63,695 bases of DNA from Fragilaria crotonensis. Lineage: Eukaryota; Bacillariophyta; Fragilariophyceae; Fragilariales; Fragilariaceae. Under the pieces are notes generated by a model. That model ran no database searches and was not told where the DNA came from. It was given only the letters and a program-made list of their open reading frames with translations. The position numbers were made by a program, and so were the translations under genes. Below, in pieces: positions 53,201-63,695 of the stretch. How positions within the stretch are numbered: position 1 is the stretch's first letter; each line of letters begins with the position of its first letter. The DNA is taken from positions 1-63,695 of the forward strand of contig JAKSYS010000344.1 of assembly GCA_022925895.1 (NCBI GenBank). Reading direction: 5' to 3'.

Positions 53201-56200
53201 GACTCTTGATGTTGAAATTGTGGGCGACTCTGTTCAATTCAAGGTGGTAGACATGGCTGGGTTCGATGTTCCTGAAAAGCTCTTCCTCCTTGAAATCAGG
53301 TCCACGATACGTAAATGACGCGGGAACAGAATATTCCTTGAAGTCGTCATCTTGCTGTTTATCGATGATAAAACTCACCCGCCGGATTCCAGCCTTCGTC
53401 ATCAAATCTGTGTAGGAGGATAGGCAATTCACGCAAGTTGTCGCCATTGCATCCATCGCAGCGCTCTCCGGCGAGACAGTCCCACTCAGGACAATGATGT
53501 ACATGACGTTGACAAGACCAACATAGGAGTCCTCGCCGCCCAAAAATTGAGGAAAGTTAGCTAGCACCTGCTCAAAGTATGCGGCATCTTCCAAATCTTC
53601 AACTGTGTCAACAAGCACCACGAGACCGGTTCGAATTGTCGAAGGCGGGATCTTCTCCTTGTTTTCGGGTTGCAGGAAACTGCTTTCCGAGTCGCTTCGT
53701 TCAAGTACCCGCTTGTCAAGGGACGTGCTGCTCAAGATTCTTGTCAAATCAGTCATGCTTGCCACTGGCGTGTTGGCGCTGATGGCCCGCTCCGACGGCT
53801 TGTTCTGAAATGAGAATCTGAGTGACCTGCCGTTTGATTTTCTCTCAAATGTATTCAGAGTGTACGGCCTGTACAAATATCGCAAGTATAGTTCCATAAA
53901 AGCAATCTGTTCCTTGCCATCTTGCAGGTTCTTGAGAAGCGGGTAGAGCACGTCACCCATTGGCAAATGGTCGGCTAGAACCTCTTCCACGTCGTATGCA
54001 GGCGCGCCATCAGTAGCATCGGCCAGCCTTTTCGCGGCTTCCTCGAACTTTCGTTTCCGCTGTTCGAGACTCGGCATGCTCTCCTGTAGAAGCAACTTTC
54101 TTGCCTTAAGGGCAGGCTCTGCGTAGGCATCGAGCCCTTTCAGGGCGCCTATCTCCGACAAACAAGCCGAAGCACTAGAAAGGCTCTCGGCTCCAGTCAG
54201 GATCGAAACTCGCTTTCCTATCGGAGACGTGAAACTCGTCACAGAATCGATTCGCGATGCGTCGCTGATCATTGAAACTATCATGGATATGATAGACGAC
54301 GTTGTCTCAATGCCTGCGTGGGCTCTGCAAATGTTGATAACATTGTCAAAAGAATCCTTGTTGGCTCTACGGAGATTGTCGACAGCATCAGAGTAAGACT
54401 TTCCATCGCAAAACCATCTCTCCACAGATACCCACTCTCTGATAATGCCTAGGAAGCTGCTCATTACTCTCTCTGATCCTGGCACTCCACTGGCGTGACT
54501 CTTTGCATAAGGGAGAGCAGATTTCAGGAGGGCGTTGGTAAGAGTATCGAACGCTGTTCTGTCGGCGTGACTCAGAATGCCATTGGAGAAGGCGGTGAGG
54601 ACCTCCACAACACGCTCTGCAGGAAACCTTAGATGAAGGGTTAATAAAGGCTTGGCAAACATGCATGAAGACCGCATCACAGGGGTGCTTACCTGAGTTG
54701 CACACCAGTGCTCGAGTTCTCTTCGCGCTTCGCCTTGAAATCCTGGATCATTCCGAAGATGGTACTGAACAGATCAGCTGGTATTCTACCGCTGAGCACT
54801 GAAAGTTGCTCATCGATTTCCAGGACTGGGAGAATTGGATCGGTTACAGCATATTGCAGATCTTGAATGGCTGCGTCGAAGTCTTTTTTACTAAGCGTGT
54901 ATCCTGCCATGCCCCCCTTAATCTTTTCCACCGCTTGTCGAAGCATGAGGTGAGGTCTTGAGATGTTGCGAACGGGACCACTTGCGCCCCATCCAGCCAC
55001 AGAAAGATCACCTTTGTACACGGTTACCGGGGCAACGTTTTCGGGATTCTCGAGCTGCAGTGTCGCCAGCAAATCACCTGCGGCGAGGGCAGCGCCTTCG
55101 TTCATGCACCAAGTCACAATACCGGATTCCTCCACTTTCAGTGGCATGAACATTTTCATTACCTCTATTTCTGCGAAAGGCTCACCTTTCTTGACCTTGG
55201 CGCCATCAGGAACAAGCCTCTTCACAAGCTTTCCTGCCACATCAGTTCGAAGTGACGTTGGATCGTAATCAGGCGAGAACGCGATGTTAGCGCCACCGAC
55301 ATTTAGACGAATACCGCTGGCAACATCAGCCTTGCTTGTCATGTAGACAACGTGACTCTGTCCACCAATATCAATAAGGTATCCGGCATCACTTAGGACT
55401 CGAACATTGGTTATGATTGACTTTGACTCGTCCTCCATCTGGGCGAGGGTGAAGGTGTTAGGACCATTGCGAGTGCATCGCAATTTGTATTTCACCCCCG
55501 TCAAGATAAGTTCAATATCATGAACCATGCCTAGCAGGCTCTGCGACGGTAACTTGCCCTTAGTCAAGAAATCCATAAACTGCTGCTCTCCGTCGGTGCA
55601 AAGGTCGTGAGCCATGATTGTTGCTCCCATAACAACATAAAGGTGATTGTTCAATGTATTCTTGTTCTCGACGCCGAATAAGTCACCTTCTGCAGTTCCG
55701 ATACCATCGACATTGGCCTTGATGAGACCATCAAGCCATGCTGTAGTGATTCTGTTGGCGATAAAGTCGTCAAGCTCGATCAGCTTTGAGATGTAGTCAA
55801 TGGTGGTGCTAATATCACCACGAATCGATAGCTCCTTCAAGGCCAGAACCATGTTCCGCCTGGCCTGCTCACGATCCAAACCGCTGGCGAAAAGGTGGCC
55901 AAATTGCGAATCAGCAAATTCATGGATAGAACCCGAGCTGTCCATGCTAAAGTAGCCCCAGACACTCGGAGTCGAGCGAAAGTTCAACTCTTGAATTCCG
56001 CCGCTCGTTGGCTTGAATCCAGCCTCTGCATTCTCCGCCGTGATACGGACAGCAATACAATGCCCAGTAGGATCATTTCGTTTTGCAGTGTCAAAATCTA
56101 TGACTCTATCTGAAGGATTGCTCTCAAAACGATCCTTGCCATAGAGCTCACGGATTGAGGATATGTTGTAGAGCGGAATTCCCATGGCAACTTGAAGTTG

Positions 56201-57530
56201 TGCGGCAGGGAGGTTGACGTTGGTAATCATCTCCGTAACTGGATGTTCAACTTGTAAACGCGGATTCAACTCCAAGAAGTAAAACTTGTTATCTGCTTCG
56301 GAATAAAGATACTCCACAGTTCCGGCATTCGTGTAACCCACAGCTTTGGCTAGGGAAACTGCAGCCTTTTCCATTTCATTCCAGACATCCCGAGGGGCAG
56401 CTAATGGTGGCCCCTCTTCAATAATCTTTTGATGACGACGTTGAACGGAACAATCACGCCCGTTCAATGCGATTGCATTGCCGTACAGGTCTGCCAATAG
56501 CTGGACTTCCAAATGCCTCGAGTTGGAGGCTAGCTTCATGATGAAAATCGGACTACCGGGCACTTCACCACAAACCTGTCGGTAGGCAGTCAGCACGTCT
56601 TCACTTTTATCCACGCGTCGAATACCCTTACCACCTCCACCTTCGGACGCCTTGATCATGATTGGAAATCCAATCCTTTCAGCAGCTTCGCATGCTTCCG
56701 TAGCCGAATGAATGCTCGCCTCGTCGAATGCCTCATCTGGCAATTTTCCAGTATCTTGATTGTAGTACGCTTTGACGTTCCCGCCGTTCCAAGCGATGCA
56801 AGGGACTCCTGCGGACTGGGCAATAATGGTGGAACCAATTTTATCTCCCAGAGCCCTCATGGGCGGTCCGGATGGTCCGATGAATTCAATGGGTGGATTG
56901 CTCTGCGCCAACGTGTCTGGGAGCAGCGGATTCTCACTGGCATGTCCCCACCCGGCCCAAACGGCATGCACAACGTGAAGCCTTGCGAGTTCGACAATCA
57001 GAGTCACATTGGCGTAGTTGTGATTGTTGGATCCTCCAGGAACATCAACAATGACATCTCCCATGCGGATGTACTCGGCATTCGCTCTTTTATGGAAGGG
57101 CGCAGGAAAGGAAGGAGTGAGGTCAGATGTCAGCAAAGTGCACGCGCGCAATGCTGTGATGTGGATGAAGCATTGTCCTGCAACCAGATTCCAACAGGAA
57201 CAAAGAAACGCAATTGCCATTTAACAAAAACGTTGAACCAACATACCTTAGATCCTCAGGGGTTGCCATGACCACAAACGAAATAGCGCGTTCATCTCCG
57301 AATAGTTCGTAAGCCCATCGGCGAATCGATCGAATCGCTTTGACGGCTCCCACTCCGTTGTTGGCAATGAGTACCTTTTCAATGACGCGACTTTTGCTTC
57401 CTCCGAGCTCCGCAACGTAAGCGGCGACCGTCGGAAAGCGACGGTGCGAACGGTCCGATACAGCATCCCATCGACTGTTCTGTTCTTCAGCCTCTCCGGT
57501 CTCGGGATCGTTGACGTCGACCTCCGACAT
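50229..57530 (-). CDS. ACC: Multidomain acetyl-CoA carboxylase, cytosolic type, with an in-frame TAA in the carboxyltransferase domain (3 exons)
   Basis: Proposed CDS: complement(join(50229..54627, 54693..57086, 57247..57530)), 2359 codons. Introns are 160 nt (GTATGT) and 65 nt (GTAAGC). Domain order is biotin carboxylase ([46 protein letters not shown]), biotin carrier (EVMKM, Lys about 739), central region, then carboxyltransferase ([48 protein letters not shown]). It makes malonyl-CoA from acetyl-CoA. The N-terminus has no signal peptide, which fits the cytosolic isoform used for fatty-acid elongation rather than the plastid one. At 51192-51194 the frame has TAA where the family has CAA (Gln) in KTAQAINDF. 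The same frame then continues to the true stop at 50229. Read literally, the product ends after 2037 residues and loses an essential part of the carboxyltransferase. Confidence 0.9.
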
Positions 57531-58115
57531 GGTCTACGTTTCGGTACGGTACCAGGTACTGTACTCGTACTTGAAACAGATTGTTGAATTGAGAAAGTTG
57601 TGTGGGGTCAAGAATCAAGAATGATGTAGGAAATTCCACTCTACTATATTGGCGACAGGTGTGACGATCTTGAGATACTGGGTAAAACGTACATACTGGA
57701 GCATACGTACGCGTTTCCGGTGCGCAACTTGACACTTCACGTCACCTCCACCAAGCGGTTTTCACGCCGTGACAGACATCGACGTCGATTTCGATCCAGC
57801 TATGACAGATCAGCATATAAGCTATACTGCAACTCTGCAACTGCACCGGCATGCAGAACTACTTCCGCAAATATACTCCAACATGTCCGAATACTACGAA
57901 ACCTATGATAGATTTCAATCCCAAAAGCATTGAATTATGATACGATGGAGCGAATGTGAAAGGTGAATAGAACCTATACGTACTGAGCACTGTATACTTC
58001 CCATCCTAATGGAATACAATCCATTGTAGAATGGGCGATAGAGGACTCTAATCGTTCACTTAAAGTTAACAATAAATGGACACATACTCCCTAGACCGAA
58101 ATCGAGTCGAATGAT
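57531..58115. other. Upstream region of acetyl-CoA carboxylase
   Basis: No gene is seen. GTAC-rich sequence at 57545-57575 and 57685-57715 sits in the probable promoter. The 3' end of the DUF6824-like gene on the same strand lies at the right edge. No specific regulatory element was identified. Confidence 0.4.
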
Positions 58116-59548
58116 TCAGACTGACATCATTTCAACATGCTTCCCCTCATCCTCCACAAGCGTCTCGTCGTCAGCAGGGGCTACAATACCAGGTAGAGTC
58201 CTTTCAAGAACCTCCTCTGGAGCCAAAATATTCCCATCCAAAGCAGCGCTAACGTTGGCATCTTCGTCTGGACCTGAATCATCTCCGCCTTTATCTGGGT
58301 CGCCCTCTTCCACTTCCTCCTCGCGCGTGGCTTTCTCTTCAACAATTCCATGGTTCTTCGTCCTTCGGGTGTAACTCTTCCTTTCTGCAGCTCGATCTGG
58401 TCTGTGGAGATCCCTCATAACCTGACAGGCCTTATGAACAGCTTTGTCGTCAGACAACTCCTCCCATTCACCATCCAGACCTCGGGTATACATAGACCAG
58501 CCTTCATCGTTTGCAGTTTTTTCTGGGGGATTGCCGTTGCCTGTAGAACGTTTGAGAAAGCGGCCTGGCGGATCGAGGCTTCGAATGATACCAACAATCT
58601 CAGTTGCAAGGGCCCTCTTGTCCGCGTAATTGCCAGCGTCGAATCGATCCTTGCGCTCAATGGCAAGTTGACGAAAGCGTTCGTTTCCAATGTGACCATT
58701 CACAAACGCACCTCGACCCGACAAAACGTCGTGGTCGTGAACCCCATACGGGTTCTCAACAATGGGGGGCAACGGCACGGCAGGAATGGGCTGCGAATAA
58801 CGACGTGAGAGAAATTCAGAATGTGGTTCTATACCGTCAATGGCAATACTTACAGCGTTAACCCCTGGGGTAGATTCACTAGTCCGTTGACGCTTCCGAG
58901 CTCCGTTCGAAGAGGCCATTTCACGTAGGATGAGGCGATCTGGACGTTGAAAATCGCGCATGACTTGACATGCTTTAAGGATAGCCTTCTCGGTACTTAC
59001 TTCATACCAAGGCCCCTTGTCGTTCTTTCGCTTCAAAAAGCGACCTGGCAGAGCCTTGGTGGCACTTACAATCTCGGCAGCTATGCGACGCTTCGCGGCG
59101 TGGTTCCCTGCCTCGAATTCTGGTTTGCGAGAGAAACACAAGGCACGAAAAGTGGTATTACCTCTGAGGTTTGATGTCATGAAAGGGGTAAGGGAGTGTT
59201 TGAGCAAGCTGTTTTGAAACATCGCTAAGCATAAAATCGATGGCGAAGATGGGTGGCGTACCTGTGTGCATTCACCGAGGCACCCCGGCCGTTAAGAATG
59301 TCATGTTCGTTTGGCTCAAGAATAGGTTCGCCATCCTCTTCATGACCTGTTAGTGCATCGCGTTTGTAACCATCATCTTCAGCCTCCTTGATTTCCTCCA
59401 CATTATCATCGCCAACATTGTCAGAGTCAACAATCTCTCCTTCACCTAAGACATCAGACTCTGGTGGTACAACGCCCTTTCCTTCATCAGGAAACTGACT
59501 GGATAGCAATCCTACCTCGTCTTGAACATTTTCCGAAGTCGTGTCCAT
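58116..59548 (-). CDS. Protein with two DUF6824-like domains (2 exons)
   Basis: Proposed CDS: complement(join(58116..59163, 59262..59548)), 444 residues. The 98-nt intron (GTACGC to CCTCAG) interrupts the first domain at NAHR|GNTTF. Two similar domains of about 90-110 residues are present. The first has HDILNGRGASVNAHRGNTTFR, then GRFLKRK, WYEV and KACQVMRDFQRPDR. The second has HDVLSGRGAFVNGHIGNERFR, GRFLKR, WEELSDDKAVHKACQVMRDLHRPDR. The D-(I/V)-L-x-G-R-G start and KACQVMRD end are what I know of DUF6824, a family abundant in diatoms and of unknown function. Acidic, disordered segments lie before and after. A DNA-binding role has been suggested by its basic, helical character, but the sequence does not prove it. 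Confidence 0.8.
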
Positions 59549-60509
59549 TATGCTACTATACCCAGAACTTTTAAGAGTACTGGCGACCTTGCAGCTGGCA
59601 CTCCTCTAATTAGAATCAAGACAGCGGATTGCTTCGACTGGATGAATCAAATCAATCGACCCTGTGGACTGAAAGCAACAATTGATTCAATTGATTGCAC
59701 CCAGGACTCCGGTAGAGCAGCGTCGACTTCTTCGATTGAGAATGGAGAGAACCGCAGCGAGTCGGCGCTTCACTGAGGCACGCGTGGCAGGTGGCGAGTC
59801 GATGAGGAGTCCTCCACACTCCACACTCCACACTCCACACTCCACACACGCCAGATATGGCCATACGACGCTACAACTGGCATGCATACAGAAGTACCAG
59901 TACGGATGTACTGTAGCACTCAGAACCAGAGTGGAACCCCATACATGCACCTTCGTAATGCTTTTATTACGTAGTACAGGGTACTGTACATGTAGTATTG
60001 GTGTTGGAACTTTTTTTTCGAGCATTCATTTTGGAACAGATGAGTACTCGTACATCTCACGTGCCGGCAAATAACGGTTTAGAAATTCAGCAACGAAACC
60101 AAAATTTCGTCCAAAAATACAGAAATTGACTGTTCCTGCGAAAGAAAAGTGAACGAAAAGGAAGAGTATTGAGGAGTCGTGAGTCTGACGTCTTAAGTCT
60201 TGAGTCTCGAGGAGTCATGAAGATGCGCACCAATGTATTAGTACTGACACACTGCTATGAAGTCGATTAGAAGGTTCAAAATGTAACCCACAATTGACGG
60301 GATTATCTGCATAACAATCAGGCTACAAGCTAGAACCAATTGACGGGATTATCTGCATAACAATCAGGCTACACGCTAGAACCAATTATGTACGCCACGT
60401 GCAGAACGACAACTTTCGAGTTATCAAACGAAACCTGCTAGACGTAGCGATTTGCAGTAACTAAAGTGTCTTGAAACTTGCATAGGCTTCTGCTTGGCAA
60501 TTGAAAGTT
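59549..60509. other. Intergenic region with short tandem repeats
   Basis: CACTCCA units repeat about five times at 59813-59845. A unit of about 46 bp (AATTGACGGGATTATCTGC, then ATAACAATCAGGCTACA(A/C)GCTAGAACC) occurs twice at 60293-60383, and a third copy begins. CTTGAGTCTC-like repeats lie near 60175-60215. No gene is supported. Confidence 0.6.
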
Positions 60510-61343
60510 TCAGTTCGACAGGAATGCAAGGTCGGCATCGAGAGACTGTCGCGAGACGCCTTTGGCACAAAGTAAGCCCATATTTCCTCTCTTCCCATGA
60601 TCGGCTCGTATAATCCAAAGATCGACTAAACCGGAGGAGTCTTCACTCTCTACTTCAGCTATTGAAGAAAGAATTTTGGAAGTTAGACTGAAAGCTGTCT
60701 CGCCTGTAACCTCTTCGGTGTCTCGAAAACGTTCTACTAGACTTTTCAATATCAGATGGTTCCTCTTCCCCGCAACGCAGTAAATGCATTGTTCCATCAC
60801 CCCACCAGGGTCAGTTTGGTAGATTTGCACTTCACCTGCTGTATCACTCCGTCTCGACCTCGTAACTCCAATGACAATTCCTGTGCACCCCAGCGGTCGA
60901 GCTCCAGCGGTTTTGGTCAAGTCATGTTGCAGTCTAGCTGCATATTCCGCCACCTCCTTCACCGTTGGGGTTTCGCCATACGAAAGGAGATGACGTTGGC
61001 AAGAAGTTCGCAAGGCCGATGCCAAGGCTCGTCCATCGCCGGCCATGCCGGCCGAGGCCAACAGAATGTGCGAGTCGATGCGGTGCAGTTTATCCGTACC
61101 ACGGAGTGCGATGATCGCCATGGTTTTATTCACGAGAGCAGTGACGACGCTCTCGCCACGATTGGCAGCCTCCAAGCCGTATTCAACTTGCTGGAGCCTT
61201 CCATCTGGAGAAAAGGTTGTGATAGCACGGTCGTATTTGACTTGTTGCCCTGCGTACCGAACAATGGGCCTTCTTCTCGAGTGAGCCCCTTCGGTCCGTG
61301 CAAGCAAGAACGCTAAGAGAGCGAGCAATAATGATTGTCGCAT
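60510..61343 (-). CDS. Proteasome alpha-type subunit with N-terminal ER signal peptide
   Basis: From the ATG at 61343 the protein has 277 residues. The alpha-subunit signature YDRAITTFSPDGRLQQVEYG is clear at about residues 38-57. The rest of the fold follows: MAIIALRG, LLASAGMAGDGRALA, LGCTGIVIGV and a C-terminal helical part. Unusually, the signature is preceded by a strong signal peptide, MRQSLLLALLAFLLARTEGA, with HSRRRP after the likely cleavage site. No ATG lies between this start and the signature, so the hydrophobic leader is part of any product unless an upstream exon exists. Alpha subunits form the outer, non-catalytic rings of the 20S proteasome in cytosol and nucleus and normally lack leaders. 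In diatoms a signal peptide without Phe at +1 is typical of proteins held in the periplastidal compartment, where a ubiquitin/Cdc48 system exists. That location is inferred. Confidence 0.85.
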   Translation of the reverse strand: MRQSLLLALLAFLLARTEGAHSRRRPIVRYAGQQVKYDRAITTFSPDGRLQQVEYGLEAANRGESVVTALVNKTMAIIALRGTDKLHRIDSHILLASAGMAGDGRALASALRTSCQRHLLSYGETPTVKEVAEYAARLQHDLTKTAGARPLGCTGIVIGVTRSRRSDTAGEVQIYQTDPGGVMEQCIYCVAGKRNHLILKSLVERFRDTEEVTGETAFSLTSKILSSIAEVESEDSSGLVDLWIIRADHGKRGNMGLLCAKGVSRQSLDADLAFLSN

Positions 61344-61959
61344 GACTACGAAACGTAATGATGGGGCGGGGCAAATTGTAAGCATGCTGGTGGTCATGAA
61401 TTGCAGGTAATATGGTAATATGCCAACATTCATCATGATTTACGTGATGTCGATGGGATTTCTTGACAGGTATTCCGCTTCCAGGGAGTACTCCAGTCTC
61501 CAGTACTCCAGTACTAGTACAAGTACTTGTTCGCGTGGTGCAGTATGATGAAAAATGTGTACTGTGTACTGTAGTACTCCAGTACAACACTCCGAGTATG
61601 AATCTACTGTAGCGAGGCGTACATGGCGTAATCTGCTGGAAGGTCCGGCCACGCACCTCTGCTTGGTATTAATTGCATGTAGAAGCTACGAGGGGAAACG
61701 TCATTTTACCGGACCTCCCTGCCATCCGCTACTACCGTAGACGCCACCAGCCACCAGCCACGAGCAACTGGCTGCTGGCTGCTGGCTTGCCGAGCGCAAG
61801 GGGAGAAGAAAAACGTCACACGTCAAGGTCCTGCGGTGGTGCACTGCGTCGATGTCGCTAAATCCCTCACCACAATCCTGTGAAGTTCGCTTTCTGCTCG
61901 TATCATATTAACGAGCACCGCATGCGAACGCTCATTGGAGAAAGCAGTCACATCTAACC
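61344..61959. other. Divergent promoter region with short repeats
   Basis: About 616 nt lie between the start codons of the proteasome subunit (-) and the Rdx-like gene (+). The region contains GTAC-rich sequence (61480-61580). At 61743-61790 CCACCAGCCACCAGCCAC is followed by GGCTGCTGGCTGCTGGC, a partial inverted repeat. No gene was found. Confidence 0.5.
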
Positions 61960-62684
61960 ATGAAGACGAGAGAATTTATGTTCCTGACGCTTGTCGTAAC
62001 TGTGGTTTGCGCCGCGCATGTCGACGCCTTCAGTCCTTCCCGCGGCGCTCGCAGGGTTTCAGTAGCAGGCATGAGTATGGAAGGGAAAGTCAACGGCGAC
62101 TCGATTCCTATCGTCGACAATATCGACCTTACCACACAATTGGACCCAGACGCGATAATGCCACTGGCCCCTCCGCTTACCTTTGACAAGTATCTGACAA
62201 TGCAGGTACGAACCTACTTGGTGCCACTCACCGCCATGCCTCTGTAAGTTTGCCTAACTCATATCATTCGCGTTTACAGGACAAACGAGTCGTTGTCACA
62301 ATACAATACAGTGCTGAATCTGGCATGAAACCATACTTCCTAACTGTTGCCAAGAAGATCAAAGCCTCACATCCTGATGTTATTTTGGAAAAGAGAATCC
62401 TCCCCGCCCCCAACGAAGGTGGGGAGCCTACCTTTGAGGTGGTAGTAGACGATAAAGTTGTTGTAGGCAAGAATAATGCTCGTATGCAACGATTGGGTTC
62501 CGACAAGATTATTCAAGATTCAACTGGTGGCATGAGTGTCTTTGTGTCGATGGGAGAGCTGGATCTTGCCATATCCAAAGCACGACGACGACGACGTCCG
62601 ACTACCATGTACGGTAAGGAAAATGAAAGCAACATTCGGGACATGCTGCGACGGGATGTCAACGATGGGGACGAGGAGCACTAG
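61960..62684 (+). CDS. Plastid-targeted Rdx/selenoprotein W-like protein lacking the redox cysteines (2 exons)
   Basis: Proposed CDS: join(61960..62205, 62280..62684), 216 residues. The 74-nt intron (GTACGA to TTTACAG) is in phase 0. The N-terminus MFLTLVVTVVCAAHVDAF-SPSRGARR is a signal peptide followed by the diatom plastid motif with Phe at the cleavage site and a basic transit stretch, predicting import into the plastid. The second exon looks like the thioredoxin-like Rdx fold: VVVTIQYSAESGMKPYFLTVAKKI, then a segment resembling FEVVVDDKVVVGK. In Rdx/SelW proteins the first strand ends in YCxxC or YCxxU; here it reads YSAES, so both positions are Ser. A thiol-disulfide role is therefore unlikely. 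The C-terminus is basic then acidic (KARRRRRPTTMYGKE). Family assignment is moderate; targeting is clearer. Confidence 0.7.
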
Positions 62685-63103
62685 AAGGACGCGCAATCTT
62701 GCGAACTGTAGAGACACTGGAGAATGTCGAAAATCTGCAGTTGCCAATACCTTGTACCATCGTCGCTTACAGTCCGGTTTGGCATGGTCGCTGTCGCTGT
62801 TTGTATTCGAGGCACAGGTGCTCCATATACGATGAGGGATGTTGACCTTCAGGCCAGATTCAACCGTGTTGCGAAGACTCGATCGTTAATAAGTTTTGTG
62901 TCGCATCCCCATTGCCAGTTATTGAACCTTTTTTCGAGTAACGTTAATGTCCTCAGATCAATTCGCACGAAAGAGTGCATTCCTTGCGCGGGTAATAACT
63001 TCCCATTCTGTAGCCGAACAAGATATGTGGGAGCTACTACTGGCTACTGGGTTTCTAATACTTTCTAGTTCTACATTTTGCTCAAGGATTGTCAACGCTT
63101 CCC
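62685..63103. other. Intergenic region between convergent genes
   Basis: No gene is supported; short frames here have no features. It must contain both 3' untranslated regions. Confidence 0.4.
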
Positions 63104-63695
63104 TTACCCACGCGACAAGGCTGCCCGTGCCATGAAGCTTTCCCGAGTTTCCTTGGCATCACGAAACTGCTTCCACTTCATAATGGAAGCCAACGACTTG
63201 TCAAGCTTGATAGCCTTGGTGGCAAGATCCAAACTTTTGAGCGAGTGACCGCGCTTCATCTCAAAAAGTGCATAAGCTTGGAGAACCTTTGCCGAACAGG
63301 CACATTCCTTGTCTTCATCCATCTCTAATACAACGATTCGGAAGAAGTTCAGAAAGACAGAGCGAGTGCCTTTCATATCACCCAGCCGTTGAAGAAGCAA
63401 CGCCAACAGCAATGTGGTTACGGCCAATTTAGCGTGATCGCATTGGCCGTCTTCTTCCTGCGAAAGTTCATCAATTATTCGTCGATAGATATGCTCGGCA
63501 TGTCGAGGCATACCATTCTTGATCTTGTAGCGCGCAAAATAGTGTTTCTTGGCCAGAGTAAGGAATTCTTGTTGATTGTGTCCATCCTCCGGAGATAGTT
63601 GGCCCATGTTTCGTCGGCGTTCTTCGCGCATGACTTTGGAGTAGTATTCGACGGAACCATTGACCCATGCCATTCGCCTGTTCGCGTTGCATGTT
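63104..63695 (-). CDS. TPR-like helical protein of unknown function, 5' end beyond the window
   Basis: The frame ends at 63104 and stays open to the right edge, so the 5' part may be missing. An ATG at 63673 (MAWVNGSVEYYSKVMREE) is possible, but six more in-frame codons precede it within the window. The visible 189 residues are mostly alpha-helical with a TPR-like rhythm: RHAEHIYRRIIDEL, LAVTTLLLALLLQRLGDMKGTRS, KVLQAYALFEMKRGHSLKSL, DLATKAIKLDKSL. TPR-like repeats mediate protein binding. I cannot name the protein. Confidence 0.6.
   Translation of the reverse strand, partial: TCNANRRMAWVNGSVEYYSKVMREERRRNMGQLSPEDGHNQQEFLTLAKKHYFARYKIKNGMPRHAEHIYRRIIDELSQEEDGQCDHAKLAVTTLLLALLLQRLGDMKGTRSVFLNFFRIVVLEMDEDKECACSAKVLQAYALFEMKRGHSLKSLDLATKAIKLDKSLASIMKWKQFRDAKETRESFMARAALSRG

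Noticed and set aside
1-63695. tRNA or rRNA genes
   Set aside because: No cloverleaf with a GGTTCGAATC-type T arm or rRNA core segment was recognised by eye; a tRNAscan-SE run would be decisive.

Overview
The window looks like nuclear DNA of a diatom, most likely a pennate one; the species cannot be named from the sequence. The evidence is: split genes with short GT-AG introns (61-160 nt); two proteins starting with an ER signal peptide and an A-F plastid cleavage motif; tandem DUF6824-like domains, a family I know only from stramenopiles; diatom-style Ty1/copia remnants; and a cytosolic-type multidomain acetyl-CoA carboxylase. No tRNA, rRNA or CRISPR array was recognised.

Layout. 1-11.1 kb is gene-poor: AT-rich and GTAC-rich repeats, a minus-strand Ty1/copia relic (about 5.5-7.1 kb, perhaps to 8.8 kb) and an inverted-repeat element (9.3-10.7 kb). 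11.1-15.1 kb holds an AMBRA1-like WD40 gene (+) and a SWEET sugar transporter (-), converging on a 220-bp tandem duplication. 15.1-22.4 kb has no gene but a run of non-autonomous elements: a hAT-like MITE with a perfect 8-bp target-site duplication, two fold-back elements and a 1.9-kb nested inverted repeat. 22.4-38.3 kb is gene-dense: a plastid-targeted PPR-SMR protein, a 1813-aa disordered acidic protein, a SulP-STAS-cNMP transporter, an AAAP amino-acid transporter and a two-KH RNA-binding protein with a one-base frameshift. 38.5-45.2 kb is a broken Helitron (Rep plus Pif1-like helicase) flanked by inverted copies of two repeats. 45.2-63.7 kb holds MSH6, a cytosolic acetyl-CoA carboxylase, a DUF6824-like protein, a secreted-type proteasome alpha subunit, a plastid Rdx-like protein without its cysteines, and the edge of a TPR-like gene.

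The genes are a housekeeping mix and form no pathway cluster. Three concern the plastid or secretory route: PPR-SMR, Rdx-like, and the proteasome alpha subunit with a signal peptide. Points most worth checking: that alpha subunit (candidate for the periplastidal compartment); the in-frame TAA in the carboxyltransferase domain of acetyl-CoA carboxylase; the KH frameshift; the Helitron with at least six single-base indels inside a palindromic repeat shell; and an extreme excess of GTAC in intergenic DNA (28 by eye in 540 nt at 45241-45780, about 2 expected). Exon boundaries are my own calls from splice motifs and reading frame; no transcript evidence was available.
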